The notes under the pieces are model-generated. The model was not told the DNA's origin. It was given only the letters and a program-made list of their open reading frames with translations, and did not search any database. From JAJDAT01 sp964570665 (GTDB lineage Bacteria > Nitrospinota > Nitrospinia > Nitrospinales > JAJDAT01), in assembly GCA_964570665.1 (NCBI GenBank), contig CAZMZH010000006.1, forward strand, positions 166,539 through 230,538: a DNA stretch of 64,000 nt. Direction: 5' to 3'. Below are positions 34,347 to 44,061 of the stretch, piece by piece; the stretch's first letter is position 1, and each line of letters opens with the position of its first letter. The translations under genes and the position numbers were made by a program.

Positions 34347-36107
34347 TTATTCGTTAAATGAGCGATGGAAATTTTCTTCCAACAATAGGGTTTGGGCAAG
34401 AGTGATCCATTGCCAAATGTAAAATGAATTATCGCTTTTTCCCGCCTTGAAAGATGCAAGTTCCGCCTTGACCTGAGAAGGAATGAACCAGTCTGATTTT
34501 TTTAAAAGAACATCATATATCAAAGACTCTACCCAAGAGAATAAAGGACCTTTCAACCATTCTCTCTGGGGAGTTTGCACCGGCCTTTTAGGAGCAGTAC
34601 TGATTTCATCTGGAATAATTTTGCTTCCTATTTCTCTCAGCAGAAACTTGGAAACATTATCTCTGATCAGATAATTGTCCGGTAAAGAAAAAGCCAATTC
34701 TACAAGGCGAAAATCCAGAAAAGGTTCTCGTAATTCGCGGGAAGCATGCATAGAGACCATATCGTTAAACCTAAGGGCGCGTGGAAGTTTGGTAAAGAGA
34801 AGATCTCTGTATCTGAGATTTTGTGAGTATTTTTTAAATGGTTGAGAATATTTTGGATAAGAAGCAATACCTGCTATATCTGAATTGAGGCAATTAGGTC
34901 TAACCGGACTTGTTGCCACACCTTGAACCAAAGAAGGCGCTTCATTTTCTTTTTTTAAATAATAATCGTACCCGCACCACTGCTCATCCATCCCCTGTCC
35001 ATCGATAAGAACGGGGATATTTTTCTCTTTTGCCTTTTCAAACAAACGAGCATATGCCATTGTAGGAATTCCTCCGTAAGGCTGCAGCTGGTGTTCAAGA
35101 GTTTTTAAAGAGAGCTCGGGAACTTCTTCAAATTTAAGTAAACTAACATTCAGAGGGTGCTGGTATCCTTGAACCATTTTTCTCACCCAAGGTAATTCGT
35201 CATATTCCGGATCATTGCAAGTGAACGTGAAAGCGTCCAAAGAAGAATCTTTCCCCAGTAGACTATGCACCAACCTAAACAGCAAAGACGAATCTAAACC
35301 TCCACTTAAATTAATACCTACAGGAACATCGCTACGCAACCTGATTCGAAGACTATCTTCCATAAGGTTAAAATAATCTTCCATTGCTTGATGTTCACTG
35401 ATTTCTTGAGGAAGATATTCCCTTACTCTAGTTTCAAGAGAGTACCATTTGAATATAGAAATAGATTTGCCGGGTTGCCACGTAAAAGCATGACCCGCAG
35501 GGATTTGCCAAATGTTCTCCCAAAATGTTTCCTCAGGTTGTCCATAGGTTCCATGAGCCAAATAGTTGACCCAAGTCTTTTCATTTTTGCGATGAGGAAC
35601 TCCCGCGAGAAACAGAGGGCGGATTTCAGACGAAAAATAATAGTGGTCCTCATGGTAAGCGTAATATAAAGGCTTTACGCCAAAACGATCTCGAGCGCCA
35701 AAAAACTCTTTTGTTTCTCGATCCCATAAAATGAACGAGAACATACCATTCAATCTCTCTAATGCATTTTTACCCCAGTGGATAAGACTATAAAGCAATA
35801 CCTCGGTATCGCTTCGAGTACGGAATTTATAGCCAAACTCTGTAAGGGTTTCTCTTAACTCGATGAAATTATAAATTTCACCGTTGAGAATGAGTACAAA
35901 TCTTCCATCCTCAGAATACATGGGCTGATTAGCTATAGAAGACAGGTCCAAAATACTCAGCCGTCGGTGACCTAATACAACATTCGAATCGTAAAATATA
36001 CCAGAGGCATCCGGCCCACGATGGGCCATCGAATCCAATATCCCTTTCATCAATTTTTTTGGGTCAATGCTCACCTGATCGGCAGCGATTGCCGCGATTC
36101 CACACAT
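34347..36107 (-). CDS. Asparagine synthetase B-like glutamine amidotransferase
   Basis: A 586-residue AsnB-type protein. Cys2 (MCGIAAIA) is the glutaminase nucleophile; HRGPDASG, LNGEIYNF and SDTEVLL mark the N-terminal domain. The synthetase domain has GINLSGGLDSSLLF (PP-loop). AsnB-like enzymes in surface-sugar loci are thought to amidate sugars, such as uronic acids or nonulosonates, rather than make asparagine. The location here, between NeuA and a WbpG-like gene, supports that. Convergent with neuA, and 118 bases downstream of the WbpG-like gene with which it may share a transcript. Confidence 0.85.
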   Translation of the reverse strand: MCGIAAIAADQVSIDPKKLMKGILDSMAHRGPDASGIFYDSNVVLGHRRLSILDLSSIANQPMYSEDGRFVLILNGEIYNFIELRETLTEFGYKFRTRSDTEVLLYSLIHWGKNALERLNGMFSFILWDRETKEFFGARDRFGVKPLYYAYHEDHYYFSSEIRPLFLAGVPHRKNEKTWVNYLAHGTYGQPEETFWENIWQIPAGHAFTWQPGKSISIFKWYSLETRVREYLPQEISEHQAMEDYFNLMEDSLRIRLRSDVPVGINLSGGLDSSLLFRLVHSLLGKDSSLDAFTFTCNDPEYDELPWVRKMVQGYQHPLNVSLLKFEEVPELSLKTLEHQLQPYGGIPTMAYARLFEKAKEKNIPVLIDGQGMDEQWCGYDYYLKKENEAPSLVQGVATSPVRPNCLNSDIAGIASYPKYSQPFKKYSQNLRYRDLLFTKLPRALRFNDMVSMHASRELREPFLDFRLVELAFSLPDNYLIRDNVSKFLLREIGSKIIPDEISTAPKRPVQTPQREWLKGPLFSWVESLIYDVLLKKSDWFIPSQVKAELASFKAGKSDNSFYIWQWITLAQTLLLEENFHRSFNE

Positions 36108-36225
36108 GGCTTAAAATTGAGATTTAAGGAAGGCCAAAAGCCTTACGGTTCGTGAAAGAATTTAATTTAAACCTTAATTTAGGAATCAAGGGGGGGGTCG
36201 AAGAACTACAAAAAATGGCGCTAAA

Positions 36226-37464
36226 TTAGGAAACCTGGTATTTGAGCTTCCAATCTCCATTGGACTTTTCCCAAAGATGAGGAGTTCGGAATTGGTCAAT
36301 GATCTCCCAAAACCGCTCTTCGGTAATACCAATGTATTCAATAAAATCCTTAAAATATTTTTTAGGAAACTCGGCATCGTATCTTCGGACTAGAGATACA
36401 CCCTCTTCACGGGTTATTTTATGATTTCTTATTTCTTGGGAAGCATCGTGAGTGGCACGTCCTATACCAAATTTAACCAGAGTGGTGTAATAATGGAAAT
36501 AATCAATCCGATCATCGATACTAGAATACTTAGAATAACTTCCTTCAGTTCGTTCTGTATTGCCCTGGAATCCACAATTTTCAACAGCATAGTAGTAATT
36601 TTCTTGTGGATCCCACTTGAAAAAATAACCACAGAAATGAACTTCAATATTTTTTCTCTCAATATCTTCCTGGCTTGGCATGATATATGGAGATAGCTCG
36701 TTTCGACTTATGCCTTCCTTTTGGATAAGTTCATCCGCATTCATACCCCCTAGAAAGACTTTATTAATATCGCTTTCAACGCTGGAGAAAAATTTGGGGT
36801 CCATTTTTGAATTTTTGTTGGACTCAATAGCGTTCCCTCCATATTCTGCAGGATTCTCTCCATAAAAGATCAAAGGTATATTATGAGCCAATGCAGTCTT
36901 TGGAGCGATGCTTTTTTGACCAATTATAAAAGGTTGAAAGGGGTGACACAGATTTTCAAAAGCCAAGCGAGTAAGCGTTCTATGAACCTTCCCGTTAGGC
37001 GTAAACAGAATATTGTCAAACCCAGAATGAATGAAACCTTGAAGATTTTTCCAACCAACGTCCGTATACCAATGAGGCGCCCAAGTCACCGTCAAAGGAT
37101 TCATATTATATTTGTGTTTCAAAAGATGGCCAACATAACCGCTGTCTTTACCCCCACTAGAAGGGACAATACAATCGTAGGAACCATCTTTTTTACGATG
37201 GCGATCCAGCAAATCCCGGAACTCCCTTTCCCGTTCATTCCAATCGATTTTTTCTTTTACCTCGGCGTACTGACAAGCGTCACAAATACCTTCTTCATCA
37301 AAAAGGTTTGTTGGTTTTTTATCGGTGTTGGCGTGTTTCCATTCTACAACAGTCGAAGGACGTTGGTTTGACATAACACATTTAGCGCAAAACTTAACGT
37401 CCAAAGGCAACCCGTAACGCCCAGTTTGTCGGGCTTCATCAATGACGGTTGTTTTTTCGCTCAT
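36226..37464 (-). CDS. N-acetyl sugar amidotransferase, WbpG/PseA-like
   Basis: A 412-residue PP-loop enzyme: Cys pairs FCAKCVMSNQRP and GICDACQYAEVK at the N-terminus, and SSGGKDSGYVGHLLKHKYN as the ATP-binding PP-loop. WbpG and PseA convert an acetamido group on a surface sugar to an acetamidino group, in WbpG with ammonia from a HisH/HisF pair. No HisH- or HisF-like gene is in the window; the neighbouring AsnB-like glutaminase could be an alternative ammonia source, which is inference. It implies the nonulosonate is further modified. Confidence 0.85.
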   Translation of the reverse strand: MSEKTTVIDEARQTGRYGLPLDVKFCAKCVMSNQRPSTVVEWKHANTDKKPTNLFDEEGICDACQYAEVKEKIDWNEREREFRDLLDRHRKKDGSYDCIVPSSGGKDSGYVGHLLKHKYNMNPLTVTWAPHWYTDVGWKNLQGFIHSGFDNILFTPNGKVHRTLTRLAFENLCHPFQPFIIGQKSIAPKTALAHNIPLIFYGENPAEYGGNAIESNKNSKMDPKFFSSVESDINKVFLGGMNADELIQKEGISRNELSPYIMPSQEDIERKNIEVHFCGYFFKWDPQENYYYAVENCGFQGNTERTEGSYSKYSSIDDRIDYFHYYTTLVKFGIGRATHDASQEIRNHKITREEGVSLVRRYDAEFPKKYFKDFIEYIGITEERFWEIIDQFRTPHLWEKSNGDWKLKYQVS

Positions 37465-37806
37465 AGTTCTTTCCGTCTCCTCTTACACAATTGACTCAGC
37501 CAAACAATGATCAAGCTAGCTTTCATCAAAAATAAAATTCCTTAATTAATGGAGTTTAGCCACGCCGCTCTATCTAGAATTGAAGTCTTAACCACGCTGT
37601 TTTTTCTAAGCATAGAAAAAAAATTTAATTCAGAATATCATGATCAAAGCGGCCGGGCAAGCAGATAAAAGAATGGGGGATTAAAGTAGAACTCCTCAGT
37701 TTTTAACTCTTAAAAGGGAGTGGTGACTCCGAGCATTGATCCCTAGATATGAATTGTTAACCAATCGATACTTGGGATTTTCCATTTCATTAAACGGTTG
37801 ATCAAA
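37465..37806. other. Non-coding gap between sugar genes
   Basis: A 342-base region between the WbpG-like and GT-B-like genes, both on the minus strand. It contains no open frame of note; it probably holds a separate promoter for the WbpG-like/AsnB-like pair, but I see no clear match. Confidence 0.4.
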
Positions 37807-39765
37807 TCAATTATTTTTTGTATCGGCTAACGATAAAATAATTTGAGCCAATTTTTTTGATTCTCCCGTTCCATGAGAGCGGTTGAATTTGAGACAAGAT
37901 TCCTGCGCTTGGAGATGATTATTCAAAAAATCCGGTTCGTCGCGGAACCGATCTAAAAGACCCGGAAGATCGTTTAAAGTTTCGCAAGCTAATGCAGCGT
38001 TTTCATCCACCAAAGAAAGTGCATTCGCTCTATTTGGTATTTTTAAAACCATAATTGGAATCTGATAATACAATCCCTCATATCCGACATTGGAATTGAC
38101 AACTAATAAAGCATTAGCTGCAGTCATCAGTTCCTTCAAATACCGATCCATAATGATAATATTTTCCACTTCTTTGTTATTTAAATATTTTTCAACCCAG
38201 GGCATTACAATATCATTTGGTCGAGTTTTGATGATAAAAAGAGAATTTTTTCTCTCTGCAAATTGGTCTATAAGAGTCTTATAAAGAGTAAGGTTTTCAA
38301 ATGGACTCATGAAAAGCGCTCGAAAGGTTCTTTCCATTCGCGCCCATTGTACGTCCGGAGCATAAATTATTATTTCCTTATCTAAAGGGAGGCCTAATTG
38401 TTGTCTTGCTTCGATCCGACTTTTTTTTCGATCCTTAAAATCCACTTGGTATTGAAACATACCCACTTCGATCAACTTTTCCGCAGGTACACCAGCAAGA
38501 GTTCTAGCTTCAAAATTGGTTTTCAGCCCTGTGCATTCGAAACTGTGTAAAACTGGAAAAGTAATAACATCATTTTCAGGATCGATTAAAATCCGCCCTT
38601 TATTTCTGAAAGCAAAATTGTAACCGTGAGGACAATAAACAACGGGAATTTTTTTCTTCTTACCTAAAACGGAATAAAGCCGGGCAAAAGACATAGCAAA
38701 ATTGCTTATGATTATTAATTGGATTTTTTCTTTCTCTAGGAGGCGTTCCCAACTCATCCAAACCTCAGAAAACTCAACGCCTACTGCGTCAAAGAATTCT
38801 TCGATCCACCGTTCAAGATATTTCTCAAAGTTCATACCCGGTAATTTTGGTAAAGAAAGGTTCGGAATGTTTTTTGTTAGACGAACCTGCATTTTTTTAA
38901 ATTCTCTCTGAATAACAAGAGTTTTCTTCCTCCAGGCGGCATCTCGGTATCGCTTGCTGTCACGGTGGATGAGACGAGGATGGGCATAGCAATTTCGTTC
39001 GTTATTTTCATAGAGAAGGGAAATATCCCCACTTAACCTCAAACAATCAGCCAAAAGAGGGTTTCGTAAATAAGAAATATCAGATGCGCTAGGCAACAAT
39101 ATATTCAAGTGGTTCTTGAAGAGGGTATAGTGAAGAATAGATTTAACTGAATCCACTCCTCCGATAACCATGGATTTCAAAACTTCCAGGAGATTCATCC
39201 TTCTAGATGACGAAAAAGACCTAGGTTGGTCTTCATTTTCTGTAATAACTCTATTCAGGACAGTCAACTTACATCCTTCTCCATTAACCAATACACTGAA
39301 AAATTCCTTATACAAATCATCACCTCCATGAATATCCCATATGGGCGTCATGGGAGCCTCTTCGGTATAAACAATTTCGGTGGGATTTTCTTGTTCCAAG
39401 ATATTACGAACGTCGTGATATGCATTCAAGGCATAAACAAATTGATAAAAAAAACGGCGAGTAAAAACTTGTCCCAATGAAACTTCTTCAAAAGAGGATA
39501 AATCTTCTCCTTTATCGCTCCGAAACCAATCCCTTGCCAATTTCAAGGCCAGAACCTCACACTCTTCGCGTTTTTTTACGGTAGAATAATCGTCTAAAGA
39601 TCGCGAATTAATATTTCTTTCTTGTAGCATTATGTAAGCGGAAGGCTCTAGGGCAACGGCCAAAACTTCTCGTACCGAGCTCAGGTTTTCTAAGAAATTC
39701 CATACGGCAGGTAGATCTTGAGGACCTGAAACAAAAATTAAGGTTTTTTCTTTAGCTTGATCCAT
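37807..39765 (-). CDS. GT-B-like glycosyltransferase, probably acting on the nonulosonate
   Basis: A 652-residue protein with no signal peptide or membrane helix; ATG 39765 is chosen over an adjacent TTG. The second half reads like a GT-B fold: VVYCPHGYNFAFRNKGRI, a LAGVPAEKLIEVGMFQY linker, EIIIYAPDVQWARMERTFRA, and VVNSNVGYEGLYYQIPIMVL in the donor-site position. This pattern is shared with capsule/teichoic-acid transferases and 2-epimerase-like folds. The N-terminal 300 residues are unfamiliar. It may transfer the activated sugar to lipid, polysaccharide or protein. Not a clear match to known sialyltransferase families. Confidence 0.5.
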   Translation of the reverse strand: MDQAKEKTLIFVSGPQDLPAVWNFLENLSSVREVLAVALEPSAYIMLQERNINSRSLDDYSTVKKREECEVLALKLARDWFRSDKGEDLSSFEEVSLGQVFTRRFFYQFVYALNAYHDVRNILEQENPTEIVYTEEAPMTPIWDIHGGDDLYKEFFSVLVNGEGCKLTVLNRVITENEDQPRSFSSSRRMNLLEVLKSMVIGGVDSVKSILHYTLFKNHLNILLPSASDISYLRNPLLADCLRLSGDISLLYENNERNCYAHPRLIHRDSKRYRDAAWRKKTLVIQREFKKMQVRLTKNIPNLSLPKLPGMNFEKYLERWIEEFFDAVGVEFSEVWMSWERLLEKEKIQLIIISNFAMSFARLYSVLGKKKKIPVVYCPHGYNFAFRNKGRILIDPENDVITFPVLHSFECTGLKTNFEARTLAGVPAEKLIEVGMFQYQVDFKDRKKSRIEARQQLGLPLDKEIIIYAPDVQWARMERTFRALFMSPFENLTLYKTLIDQFAERKNSLFIIKTRPNDIVMPWVEKYLNNKEVENIIIMDRYLKELMTAANALLVVNSNVGYEGLYYQIPIMVLKIPNRANALSLVDENAALACETLNDLPGLLDRFRDEPDFLNNHLQAQESCLKFNRSHGTGESKKLAQIILSLADTKNN

Positions 39766-40073
39766 CAAAACGAAGGCGCTTAGGAAGGCACGCCTCTTAA
39801 AGGGAATTTCAAATTAGCCCTGAAACAACTTGGAGGCAATGGTTCAATTTGGGATTAAAAATTGTTCGGCCGAAAATACCGATAAGTCAAATTTTAACTA
39901 TGACAATGTTACCATAATTTATCAATCTGACTCAAAAATCACCTCCGCAATATTACGTTAAAATTTTTTCATCAGCACAATCCAACCATTTTTTTAACAT
40001 TCATAGGAAATCAGAAAGATAGCAAATGCTTATAAAAAAAAGATCTGATTAATATGTTTTCTTAACTAACTTC

Positions 40074-40112
40074 AAAGAAAAGGGTCTCAAGGCATAAGCC
40101 CTGAAACCCCTT
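40074..40112 (-). terminator. Rho-independent terminator of the tRNA-Ala gene
   Basis: On the minus strand AAGGGGTTTCAGGGC, loop TTAT, and GCCTTGAGACCCTT form a stem of about 14 pairs with few mismatches, followed by TTCTTTG. It begins ten bases after the tRNA 3' end. The rest of the 39.77-40.12 kb gap shows no gene. Confidence 0.75.
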
Positions 40113-40121
40113 TAAAATAAG

Positions 40122-40194
<73 letters not shown>

Positions 40195-40383
40195 ATTTCT
40201 TAATTGAATCGAATATAACTAATTTTTTTTTGCGGCGCAAGTTTAATTCATTTCTTTATCATTTAAAATTCTTCGTGCTTGCCTTCTCCAGTTTTCTTTC
40301 TATAATATTTTTATCTTCTGCCGAATTGCTTTAACAACATTTCTGAGGTTCGGCTGGTTCTTCATTCGTATTGAAACATTTTT

Positions 40384-41079
40384 TTGGCTTTTAAATTGTT
40401 CCCAAAAATAAAAAAAAGATTAAGAAATATTTTCATCGCGGGTCTTTTAGTCACAATTCCCATTGCGTTCACTTTTTTTATTCTCAATTTTTTATTTAAA
40501 AAACTTGATAACGCTTTATCGCCATACTTCACAAAGTTCTTAATATTTTTAGGTGCTTCAGTAACAGAAGGTTTTCGGTTGCCCGGCGTTGGCGTTTTCA
40601 TGACTGTAGTGATTATTTTTTTGGTAGGTTTGTTCACTACCAATATTTTTGGGAAAAAGTTAGTTCAAATCGGGGAAAGAATTTTAGCAAGAATTCCAAT
40701 TGTACGCAGCATTTATACGGGTACAAAACAGGTTGCCACAACGGTTCTAGATGCCGACATTGAAACTTTTAACGAGGTTGTATTGGTTGAATTTCCGCGA
40801 AAAGGTTTACACGCATTAGGCTTTATAACTTGCGAAAACAAAGGAGAAATTCAACACAAAATTGCGGCAGAAGTAGTTAATGTTTTTGTTCCAACCACTC
40901 CCAATCCCACATCGGGATTCCTCGTATTTGCTTCTCGAGATCAAATCATTCCGCTGTCCATGACAATCGAAGAAGGGCTTAAGTTTGCAATTTCTGGAGG
41001 AATCGTTGCTCCACCGTTTTCGCCTGTTGAAGGGAAAGTTTTAGAACCAAAGGATGTTGCTCCGAATATCAATATATAG
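40384..41079 (+). CDS. DUF502 family inner-membrane protein
   Basis: A 231-residue protein, from TTG 40384. Two membrane helices (about residues 14-35 and 65-87) precede the DUF502 core: ARIPIVRSIYTGTKQVATTV, VVLVEFPRKGLHALGFIT, FVPTTPNPTSGFLVFASRDQ and the MTIEEGLKFAISGGIV end. The family is widespread and of unknown molecular function. It is the first chromosomal gene to the right of the tRNA and appears intact. Confidence 0.85.
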   Translation: MAFKLFPKIKKRLRNIFIAGLLVTIPIAFTFFILNFLFKKLDNALSPYFTKFLIFLGASVTEGFRLPGVGVFMTVVIIFLVGLFTTNIFGKKLVQIGERILARIPIVRSIYTGTKQVATTVLDADIETFNEVVLVEFPRKGLHALGFITCENKGEIQHKIAAEVVNVFVPTTPNPTSGFLVFASRDQIIPLSMTIEEGLKFAISGGIVAPPFSPVEGKVLEPKDVAPNINI

Positions 41080-41171
41080 GCGCTAACTAAATTTTAAACT
41101 TTAGAAATCAAAGTTTTTTTTAGTTCCGTAAGCTCCTAGCTGATAGAAAAAAAAATTATTTTAATTCTCTA

Positions 41172-41834
41172 ATGAAAATAGATGCTCCAATATTTTTGGA
41201 CAACCACTTAATTGCGATTTATAAACCATTTGGAATTCCTGTCCAGCCCGATAAATCGAATAAAACTTCCCTTTTGGAAATAACCAAAGATTGGATCAAA
41301 CATAAATTTAACAAACCAGGAAATGTTTTTTTAGGTTTACTTCATCGATTAGATCAACCTGTGGCCGGTATTGTTTTATTTGCAAGAACCACAAAAGCCG
41401 CATCGCGGCTATCAGCCCAGTTTCGTGAAAATACCATAAAAAAATATTATCAAGCTTCCGTATTATCACAACCCGACAAACCAGAAGGCGTTCTGATTCA
41501 CTACCTTAGAAAAGAAAAATCTCTTAAAGCCACTGTGTTCCCAAGAGAAACCGAAGGAGCTAAACGCGCCGAATTATCCTACCGAACGCTAAAATCGACT
41601 TCAAGCGGTAATGTTTTAGAAATTCAACTTAAAACCGGTCGTTTCCATCAAATTCGATCCCAATTAGCTTTTATCGGCAATCCAATTATTGGAGACGTAA
41701 AATATGGAGCTCCATTTCCCCTACCTGAAAAAAAGATCGGGTTGATCGCCCACAAAATGATTTTTAAACACCCCATCACAAAAGAGTCGATTGAAGTCCA
41801 GTCTCCCATACCTCACGATTGGCCATTTTGGTAA
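41172..41834 (+). CDS. RluD/RluA-family pseudouridine synthase
   Basis: A 220-residue RNA pseudouridylate synthase without an N-terminal S4 domain. The catalytic motif is LLHRLDQPVAGIVLFARTT (H-R-L-D, catalytic Asp). Later, LKTGRFHQIRSQLAFIGNPI and GDVKYGAP are the RluA-type signatures. It modifies uridine in rRNA or tRNA; the exact site cannot be told. It follows DUF502 after 92 bases. Confidence 0.88.
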   Translation: MKIDAPIFLDNHLIAIYKPFGIPVQPDKSNKTSLLEITKDWIKHKFNKPGNVFLGLLHRLDQPVAGIVLFARTTKAASRLSAQFRENTIKKYYQASVLSQPDKPEGVLIHYLRKEKSLKATVFPRETEGAKRAELSYRTLKSTSSGNVLEIQLKTGRFHQIRSQLAFIGNPIIGDVKYGAPFPLPEKKIGLIAHKMIFKHPITKESIEVQSPIPHDWPFW

Positions 41835-41974
41835 AAATAGGAAAACTCAACTTGGAAATATCCTTTTTTATCTATTACTTTCCTAGACTTTAAGGCTTTA
41901 TTTACTTGTGACTTAAAACCGAGTAAAATCATATCTATAAAAAAACATTTATTAATCCCTTTAGAAAAACCATT

Positions 41975-42322
41975 ATGAGATCCCTCAGAGTTAGTCATAT
42001 CGTTTTAAGTACAGAAGAGATTGCCAGTCTTTTGATGGAACAATTCAAAGGCGTGGAAGACAAAGACCTAAAAGACAAACTTTTTTGTCGATTAGCAAAA
42101 AAATATAGCGCTTGTAATTCTAGAAAAAAAGGCGGCGACATTGGCTGGTTAGACGCTGGGACTAACGCTCCAGAACTCGAAGAAGCTGTACAAAATGGCT
42201 CGCTTGGAGCGGTTGAGGGTCCTGTTAAAACAAGGTATGGCTATCACATTTTTATGATCACCGAAGAGGCCGAAATGCTAGACACAGGAATTGATGGCAT
42301 TACAGTAGGAACTTTAAGGTAA
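41975..42322 (+). CDS. Small parvulin-type peptidyl-prolyl isomerase
   Basis: A 115-residue parvulin (PpiC/Pin1-type rotamase). Conserved parts: SLRVSHIVLSTEE at the start, FCRLAKKYSACNSRKKGGDI, GWLDAGTNAPELEEAVQNGS, and GPVKTRYGYHIFMITE. It lacks a signal peptide, so it should act in the cytoplasm. The active-site Cys in YSACNS fits the family. It sits 20 bases upstream of mqnC. Confidence 0.88.
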   Translation: MRSLRVSHIVLSTEEIASLLMEQFKGVEDKDLKDKLFCRLAKKYSACNSRKKGGDIGWLDAGTNAPELEEAVQNGSLGAVEGPVKTRYGYHIFMITEEAEMLDTGIDGITVGTLR

Positions 42323-42342
42323 ATTAAGAAAGGAAACTTTTT

Positions 42343-43413
42343 GTGACTGAGGTTGATTCAATCTTAAGTAAAGCTCTTGATGGAAATCGTATTACTGCCA
42401 GAGAGGCAGTAGTTTTATTTTCCTCTACCAACATAACCCTCTTGGGAAATGTTGCTTCTCGACTTGCTAAGAAAAAATATAAAGATAATAAAATTACTTA
42501 TATTATTGACCGTAATATCAATTATACCAATATTTGCGTCACTGATTGTTCATTCTGCGCTTTCTATAGAAAAAAAGAAGACTTGGACTCTTATGTTCAC
42601 CCTTTTGAAGTTCTTGCAAAAAAAATAGAAGAAACCATCGCTTTAGGGGGAAATCAAATTCTCCTACAAGGAGGACATAACGTTGAGCTAAAAATTGATT
42701 ATTTTGAAGATTTATTTAAAAAAATAAAAGAACGTTTTGATATCAGATTACATGCTTTGTCGCCTCCCGAAATTGTGCATACAAGTAAAATATCCAAAAT
42801 CTCCATTTCAGAAACTTTAAAGCGTTTACATAAGGCAGGCTTAGACTCCATTCCTGGAGGAGGCGCAGAAATTTTAGTAGATAGAGTTAGACAAAAAATT
42901 AGCCCTGCAAAATGTACAACGGAAGAATGGTTATGCGTAATGGGCGAAGCGCATCAATTAGGAATACCCACTACCGCTACCATGATGTTTGGACACGTAG
43001 AATCTTTGGAAGAACGAGTTGAACATCTAATTAAATTGAGGGAACAACAAGATAAAACAAGAGGATTTACAGCATTTATTGCATGGTCATTGCAACCTGG
43101 AAATAATCCGCTAGGTAGACAATTATCCGGCGCCAAAGCTACCGGATTGGAATATTTAAAAACTTTGGCAATCAGTCGTATCGTATTAGACAATTTTGAC
43201 AACATACAATCGTCCTGGGTAACCCAAGGACCTAAAATAGGCCAAATGTCCCTCTACTATGGCGCAAACGACATGGGTAGCGTTATGATTGAAGAGAATG
43301 TCGTTAAAGAGGCTGGCGCTAATTTCCGTATGAATGAAGAAGAAATAAGACGACTGATTGAAGATGGAGGCTTTATTCCACAGAGAAGAAACATGCAATA
43401 CAATTTTATTTAA
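42343..43413 (+). CDS. mqnC: Cyclic dehypoxanthinyl futalosine synthase (MqnC)
   Basis: A 356-residue radical SAM enzyme with GTG start after AAGAAAGGAAAC. The cluster is C65-x3-C69-x2-C72 (CVTDCSFCAF). IDRNINYTNIC before it, and ILLQGGHNVELK and LHALSPPEIVH after it, are MqnC signatures that set it apart from MqnE. It cyclises dehypoxanthinyl futalosine in the futalosine route to menaquinone. No other mqn gene is in the window. Confidence 0.92.
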   Translation: MTEVDSILSKALDGNRITAREAVVLFSSTNITLLGNVASRLAKKKYKDNKITYIIDRNINYTNICVTDCSFCAFYRKKEDLDSYVHPFEVLAKKIEETIALGGNQILLQGGHNVELKIDYFEDLFKKIKERFDIRLHALSPPEIVHTSKISKISISETLKRLHKAGLDSIPGGGAEILVDRVRQKISPAKCTTEEWLCVMGEAHQLGIPTTATMMFGHVESLEERVEHLIKLREQQDKTRGFTAFIAWSLQPGNNPLGRQLSGAKATGLEYLKTLAISRIVLDNFDNIQSSWVTQGPKIGQMSLYYGANDMGSVMIEENVVKEAGANFRMNEEEIRRLIEDGGFIPQRRNMQYNFI

Positions 43414-43459
43414 AAGCAAAAATTCCCTTCAAAAAAAACCGGCAAATAATTCCTTAATT

Positions 43460-44002
43460 CTAATCAATGATTTTTGCCATTCTCAGTACACGCGAACTCA
43501 CCTTCAAGCCAGATTGTTTAGCTTTCTTATAGTTAATTTCAAAGCGAATCTTCCCTTTTTCGATAATTAAGTTTAGTATACCCCCCTTCTTACAAAACCC
43601 TTGATTCTCTCCAATAATTAACGCATGAGAATTCTTTAAAGAATCTAATATTTTTTCTAAACGATATTCTTGTAAAGCTCCAACCACAATAATTTGTGAG
43701 GATTTTGTTTGTTCGTCAACTACCTGAGAACTTCTCAAAATAAGTTTTCTATTTTTTAATCTTTTTTCTTTCAGACTATTCAATCCTTCAAAAAATGGAC
43801 TGCGTCCAATTACAGATATTGTTAAGGGAGAGGACTTATCTGAAAAAGCCTCCATTGGCCATTCTATAAAATCTGCGATTTTATAAACAAAAGCCGCTTT
43901 CAATCGATACTCCAAACTCTCTCCTTGAGAAGCTTGAGGAGAAAAAGGAACAACCAAAAAAAAGAAAAGTATTAAAAATAATATTAAAAAACGATTTTTC
44001 AC
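43460..44002 (-). CDS. YfiR/DUF4154 family periplasmic protein
   Basis: A 180-residue secreted protein: signal peptide FLILFLILFFFLVVPFSPQA, then LEYRLKAAFVYKIADFIEWP, LTISVIGRSPF, SSQIIVVGALQE, SHALIIGENQGFCKKGGILN and a LKVSSRVLRMAKII end, all DUF4154 features. In Pseudomonas YfiR represses a membrane diguanylate cyclase. In many bacteria the family pairs with a TonB receptor, as it does here (59 bases downstream of it). Confidence 0.88.
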   Translation of the reverse strand: MKNRFLILFLILFFFLVVPFSPQASQGESLEYRLKAAFVYKIADFIEWPMEAFSDKSSPLTISVIGRSPFFEGLNSLKEKRLKNRKLILRSSQVVDEQTKSSQIIVVGALQEYRLEKILDSLKNSHALIIGENQGFCKKGGILNLIIEKGKIRFEINYKKAKQSGLKVSSRVLRMAKIID

Positions 44003-44061
44003 TTAAAAACGTCGTTTTGAGAAAAATTAAAAACCTTAATAATAAAACTTTCTATTATTTT

